A DNA stretch of 64,000 bases from the NCBI RefSeq assembly GCF_000331025.1, contig NC_020055.1, positions 1,577,870 to 1,641,869 of the forward strand, read 5' to 3'. The stretch comes from Maridesulfovibrio hydrothermalis AM13 = DSM 14728. Lineage in GTDB: Bacteria > Desulfobacterota > Desulfovibrionia > Desulfovibrionales > Desulfovibrionaceae. The notes below the pieces were generated by a model. That model ran no database searches. It worked only from the letters and a program-made list of their open reading frames with translations, and had not been told where the DNA came from. Position numbers and translations under genes: made by a program. Of the stretch, positions 61,946 through 64,000 are shown piece by piece; position 1 is the first letter of the stretch; the number at the start of each line of letters is the position of its first letter.

Positions 61946-63406
61946 ATGAAAAAGATAATCCTTGTCCTGCTGCTCCTTGTCTCGGCTTGCGCCCCCCGCA
62001 CTGCTGAAAAATATACCAGCTTCAATGTTTCTGATCCGGTTGCCCTGCGTATGCTTTTAGCAGAGATGCCTAAGGGGGCAGATTTACATACCCACTTGTC
62101 AGGTATTCCATATGCCGAAGACTACCTGTGCTGGGCGGCTGAGGATGGTTCATGTATTGATATAGCCAGTGGGAAAATTGTTTCCGGCCCTTGTGGTAAC
62201 GGGACTGTTGCAGCCAGAACAGCCTACACTGATGCCTTTGTCTGGAATACAGCGGTAAACAGTCTCTCTGTCAGAGAGGGGAGACGTGATAACCATATGT
62301 GGGGGCATGACCAGTTTTTTTCTACTTTCGGGAAAATGGGTGCTTCAAAAAAGGACAAAGGAAGACTGCTTGCTCATGCTGTTAAGCAGGCTGAACGGGA
62401 TAAGGTTCAGTATCTTGAAGTCATGATTTCAATCTATGGCCCGAAGTGGGTAAGTCCTTGGGCCAAGCAGGTTGGCTGGAGTGAAGATGTCGAGACTACT
62501 TTTATGAACCTTAAACTGGCAGGACTTTTTGACGGCATTGCGCAGGCAATTTCATCAATAGATCAGGCTGAAATCCGCAAACGTCAATTGGTCGGGGATG
62601 GTGCAGGTAAAGACGTTGAAGTTCGATATATAAATCAAATATTCCGTGGAATCGATCCAGCTTATGTCTTTGCCCAGTTGGCATGGTCTTTTGAACTGGT
62701 TCATCGTGACCCGAGAGTCGTTGGTATTAATATGGTCGGTCCGGAAGATGCGCCGATTGCAGTGCGTGACTATGCTTTGCATATGACAATGCTGGATTTT
62801 CTACATCAGCAGTACCCTGATGTCTCCATAACCCTTCACGCCGGTGAGTTGACTGGTGGTCTGACTTCCCCTGAGGCTTTATCCGACCATATCAGTATGG
62901 CAGTCACCAAAGGACATGCAACGCGAATAGGGCACGGAGTGGATTTAGCTTATGAAGATGGCGCACGTGATCTGCTTAAACTTATGAAAGACAGAGGTGT
63001 TGCGCTGGAAGTGCTGTTAGGGAGCAACCGGGCAATTCTGCATGTAGAGGGAAAAGAGCATCCACTTCGAACATATATGAAAGGAGGAGTTCCGGTTGTG
63101 ATCGCATCTGATGATATGGGCGTTGCCAGATCGACTATGACTGACGAATACATGCTTGCGGTGACGGATCAAGGGTTAAGTTATGCCGATCTAAAGCGTT
63201 CCGCACGGAATTCACTGGAATATTCGTTTCTTCCGGGTAAGTCGCTTTGGAAGAATAGGGCGGCTTTTGAAATGGTTGAAGATTGTTATGGTGATATTAC
63301 ACCTGACAAAGAATGCTCGAATTATCTATCAGAAAGTGTAAAAGCTAAGCAGCAGTGGAACTTGGAGCGCAAGATTAAGATGTTTGAAAAAAAGTATGGA
63401 TTTTAA
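61946..63406 (+). CDS. Adenosine deaminase family lipoprotein, 486 aa
   Basis: Starting at 61946 gives a short signal peptide with lipobox LVSAC (Cys15), so the enzyme is exported and lipid-anchored; an in-frame TTG at 61910 has no advantage. The amidohydrolase barrel shows GADLHTHLSG (metal HxH, near residue 40), TLHAGELTGG near 306 (His and catalytic Glu), RIGHGVDLAYE near 338 and VVIASDDMGV near 392 (metal Asp). These are the adenosine deaminase signatures; an extra insertion makes it longer than the cytoplasmic enzyme, as in secreted ADGF-like members. It could salvage nucleosides outside the cytoplasm. It is a single gene. Confidence 0.87.
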   Translation: MKKIILVLLLLVSACAPRTAEKYTSFNVSDPVALRMLLAEMPKGADLHTHLSGIPYAEDYLCWAAEDGSCIDIASGKIVSGPCGNGTVAARTAYTDAFVWNTAVNSLSVREGRRDNHMWGHDQFFSTFGKMGASKKDKGRLLAHAVKQAERDKVQYLEVMISIYGPKWVSPWAKQVGWSEDVETTFMNLKLAGLFDGIAQAISSIDQAEIRKRQLVGDGAGKDVEVRYINQIFRGIDPAYVFAQLAWSFELVHRDPRVVGINMVGPEDAPIAVRDYALHMTMLDFLHQQYPDVSITLHAGELTGGLTSPEALSDHISMAVTKGHATRIGHGVDLAYEDGARDLLKLMKDRGVALEVLLGSNRAILHVEGKEHPLRTYMKGGVPVVIASDDMGVARSTMTDEYMLAVTDQGLSYADLKRSARNSLEYSFLPGKSLWKNRAAFEMVEDCYGDITPDKECSNYLSESVKAKQQWNLERKIKMFEKKYGF

Positions 63407-63484
63407 GATATGCGCAAGAAGTGCAGCGAACAAGGGGTTAATACGTAAAATATGGATAGATATCACAAATAATCGAAAAACATA

Positions 63485-63513
63485 TTGACGTACCTGCTCG
63501 TTTTACCTAGAAC
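63485..63513 (+). promoter_or_regulatory. Promoter-like copy P0 of the rRNA-type repeat
   Basis: TTGACG (63485-63490), a 17-base spacer and TAGAAC (63508-63513). The -35 is good, the -10 weak. The spacing matches P1 and P2 further on, so this may be an older diverged copy. A terminator-like hairpin follows at 63520. Confidence 0.35.
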
Positions 63514-63519
63514 GTCTTT

Positions 63520-63568
63520 CTCGACAGCGCAAACGGCTGAGAGCCAAGAGCGAGTCGAGATTTTTTTT
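63520..63568 (+). terminator. Terminator-like hairpin after the adenosine deaminase gene
   Basis: An outer stem CTCGAC / GTCGAG (63520-63525 and 63554-63559) encloses an inner GGCT / AGCC hairpin (63535-63545), followed by ATTTTTTTT. It is the probable end of the deaminase transcript. Confidence 0.55.
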
Positions 63569-63589
63569 GACTGACCGGTCATAAAACGG

Positions 63590-63618
63590 TTGACTTCCGG
63601 ATCGGGTTCACTTAGTTT
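63590..63618 (+). promoter_or_regulatory. Promoter P1, rRNA-type
   Basis: TTGACT (63590-63595), a 17-base spacer and TAGTTT (63613-63618). The sequence from about 63588 to 63665 is a diverged copy of that around P2, including downstream CCGCACTGAG and GATCATTGAA. Confidence 0.5.
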
Positions 63619-63903
63619 CCCAATCCGCACTGAGTGAAAGCAAAGTGATGTGATCATTGAATAAAGTTTGAGACGCTTGGCGTTTTGAAAGACGATTTCG
63701 CCTCCGGCGGGCAGAAGGGGCAACCTTCTCTGCACTCCTTAATAGGTTGAGCCTTGAAATCAGATAGGCTTGCTCTTGAGAGAGTGAAGCTTGCTGAAAA
63801 AGTTCGGGGTTCTTACACCTTTCTTCAGAGTGTTAAGCCTTCGGGGAGTCCTTCCTTTAAGAGGGGAATGAAAGGAGTCTTGAAAAAAACTTTAAGAAAG
63901 TGG

Positions 63904-63932
63904 TTGACAGTCGGAGCGAGTTTCTTTAGATT
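63904..63932 (+). promoter_or_regulatory. Promoter P2, rRNA-type
   Basis: A consensus TTGACA (63904-63909), a 17-base spacer and TAGATT (63927-63932), preceded by A-tracts like an UP element. Downstream are CCGCGCTGAG and GATCATTGAAAA, as in stable RNA leaders. A further TTGAC begins at 63996, at the window edge. The spacing and strength fit an rRNA operon starting just beyond 64000. Confidence 0.65.
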
Positions 63933-64000
63933 CCGTCTCCGCGCTGAGGGAAAACAAGTCCTCGGGATCATTGAAAAATAAATTTCTGAAAGTTGTTGAC

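Larger units (their letters stand above)
63407..64000. other. Right-edge region without a confident gene, probable rRNA operon leader
   Basis: After the deaminase stop no convincing gene is seen. Short frames on either strand overlap the promoter repeats and have no good ribosome-binding site or family match. The region carries a terminator hairpin and tandem promoters P0, P1 and P2, each about 29 bases long with 17-base spacers. It most likely lies upstream of a stable RNA operon. Confidence 0.55.

Noticed and set aside
63463..63981. Two short frames near the right edge (minus 63463-63735, plus 63754-63981)
   Set aside because: They overlap tandem promoter repeats and a terminator-like hairpin, have basic low-information sequences and no convincing ribosome-binding sites.
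1..64000. CRISPR arrays, tRNA genes, insertion sequences, prophage
   Set aside because: No regular spaced repeats, no T-loop GTTCRANYC sequences in cloverleaf context, and no transposase, integrase or structural phage genes were seen. The phage-like Cys motif protein at 22433 alone is not enough.

Overview
The window looks like a chromosomal segment of a Desulfovibrionaceae sulfate reducer (Desulfovibrio/Maridesulfovibrio type). The best marker is a complete transmembrane complex operon (tmc: type II tetraheme cytochrome c3, HdrD-like Fe-S protein, membrane subunit, cytoplasmic propeller-like TmcD) at 58051-61743. A TRAP C4-type transporter, PAS histidine kinases, HD-GYP proteins, ThyX-type thymidylate synthase and an ADP-forming acyl-CoA synthetase fit the same group. 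Base composition is moderate and even. I saw no insertion sequence, integrase, CRISPR array, tRNA or complete rRNA, so this reads as core chromosome with small lineage-specific genes. The species is inference.

Left part (1-8300): a hypothetical gene, a 37-residue basic protein followed by a zinc-ribbon gene behind a possible attenuator, purB, then three overlapping genes (3536-7213) encoding a YkuD/NTF2-like L,D-carboxypeptidase-like protein, a coiled-coil membrane protein and an M99-type carboxypeptidase. Both enzymes match the peptidoglycan-trimming proteins (Csd6/Csd4, Pgp2/Pgp1) that set curved cell shape in epsilonproteobacteria. A sugar isomerase-like gene follows.

8300-24896: a TRAP transporter diverges from hydantoinase/oxoprolinase genes hyuA-hyuB; azlCD diverges from a MocR-type regulator; then a TPR protein, a lipoprotein, a small secreted protein, tex, a receiver-like protein lacking the phosphoacceptor Asp, a duplicated-Cys-motif protein, a 3D-domain lipoprotein and an ECF ATPase/EcfT pair without an S component.

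24900-45600: a methyltransferase, hypotheticals, dimethylarginine dimethylaminohydrolase, a GT2 plus TMTC-like glycosyltransferase pair, a DUF401 permease, cyclophilin, an HD-GYP response regulator, a Cys-rich ferredoxin protein, a STAS fusion protein, an orphan periplasmic binding protein, pepA, asparaginase, a PAS histidine kinase, typA and thyX.

45600-49100: about 1 kb of AT-rich non-coding DNA with DnaA-box-like sites precedes a divergent dnaA. Directly downstream is a 232-residue DnaA-like protein that keeps domain I and a degenerate domain IV but has no AAA+ domain. This is the most unusual item in the window.

49100-64000: a PIN-PhoH ATPase, moeA-mobA, a degenerate HD-GYP protein, an ADP-forming acyl-CoA synthetase with a stand-alone Pta-N/DRTGG partner, the tmc operon behind a strongly structured leader, and a lipoprotein adenosine deaminase. 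The last 500 bases hold diverged repeats of a strong TTGACA-17-TAGATT promoter, as expected just upstream of an rRNA operon beyond the window edge.
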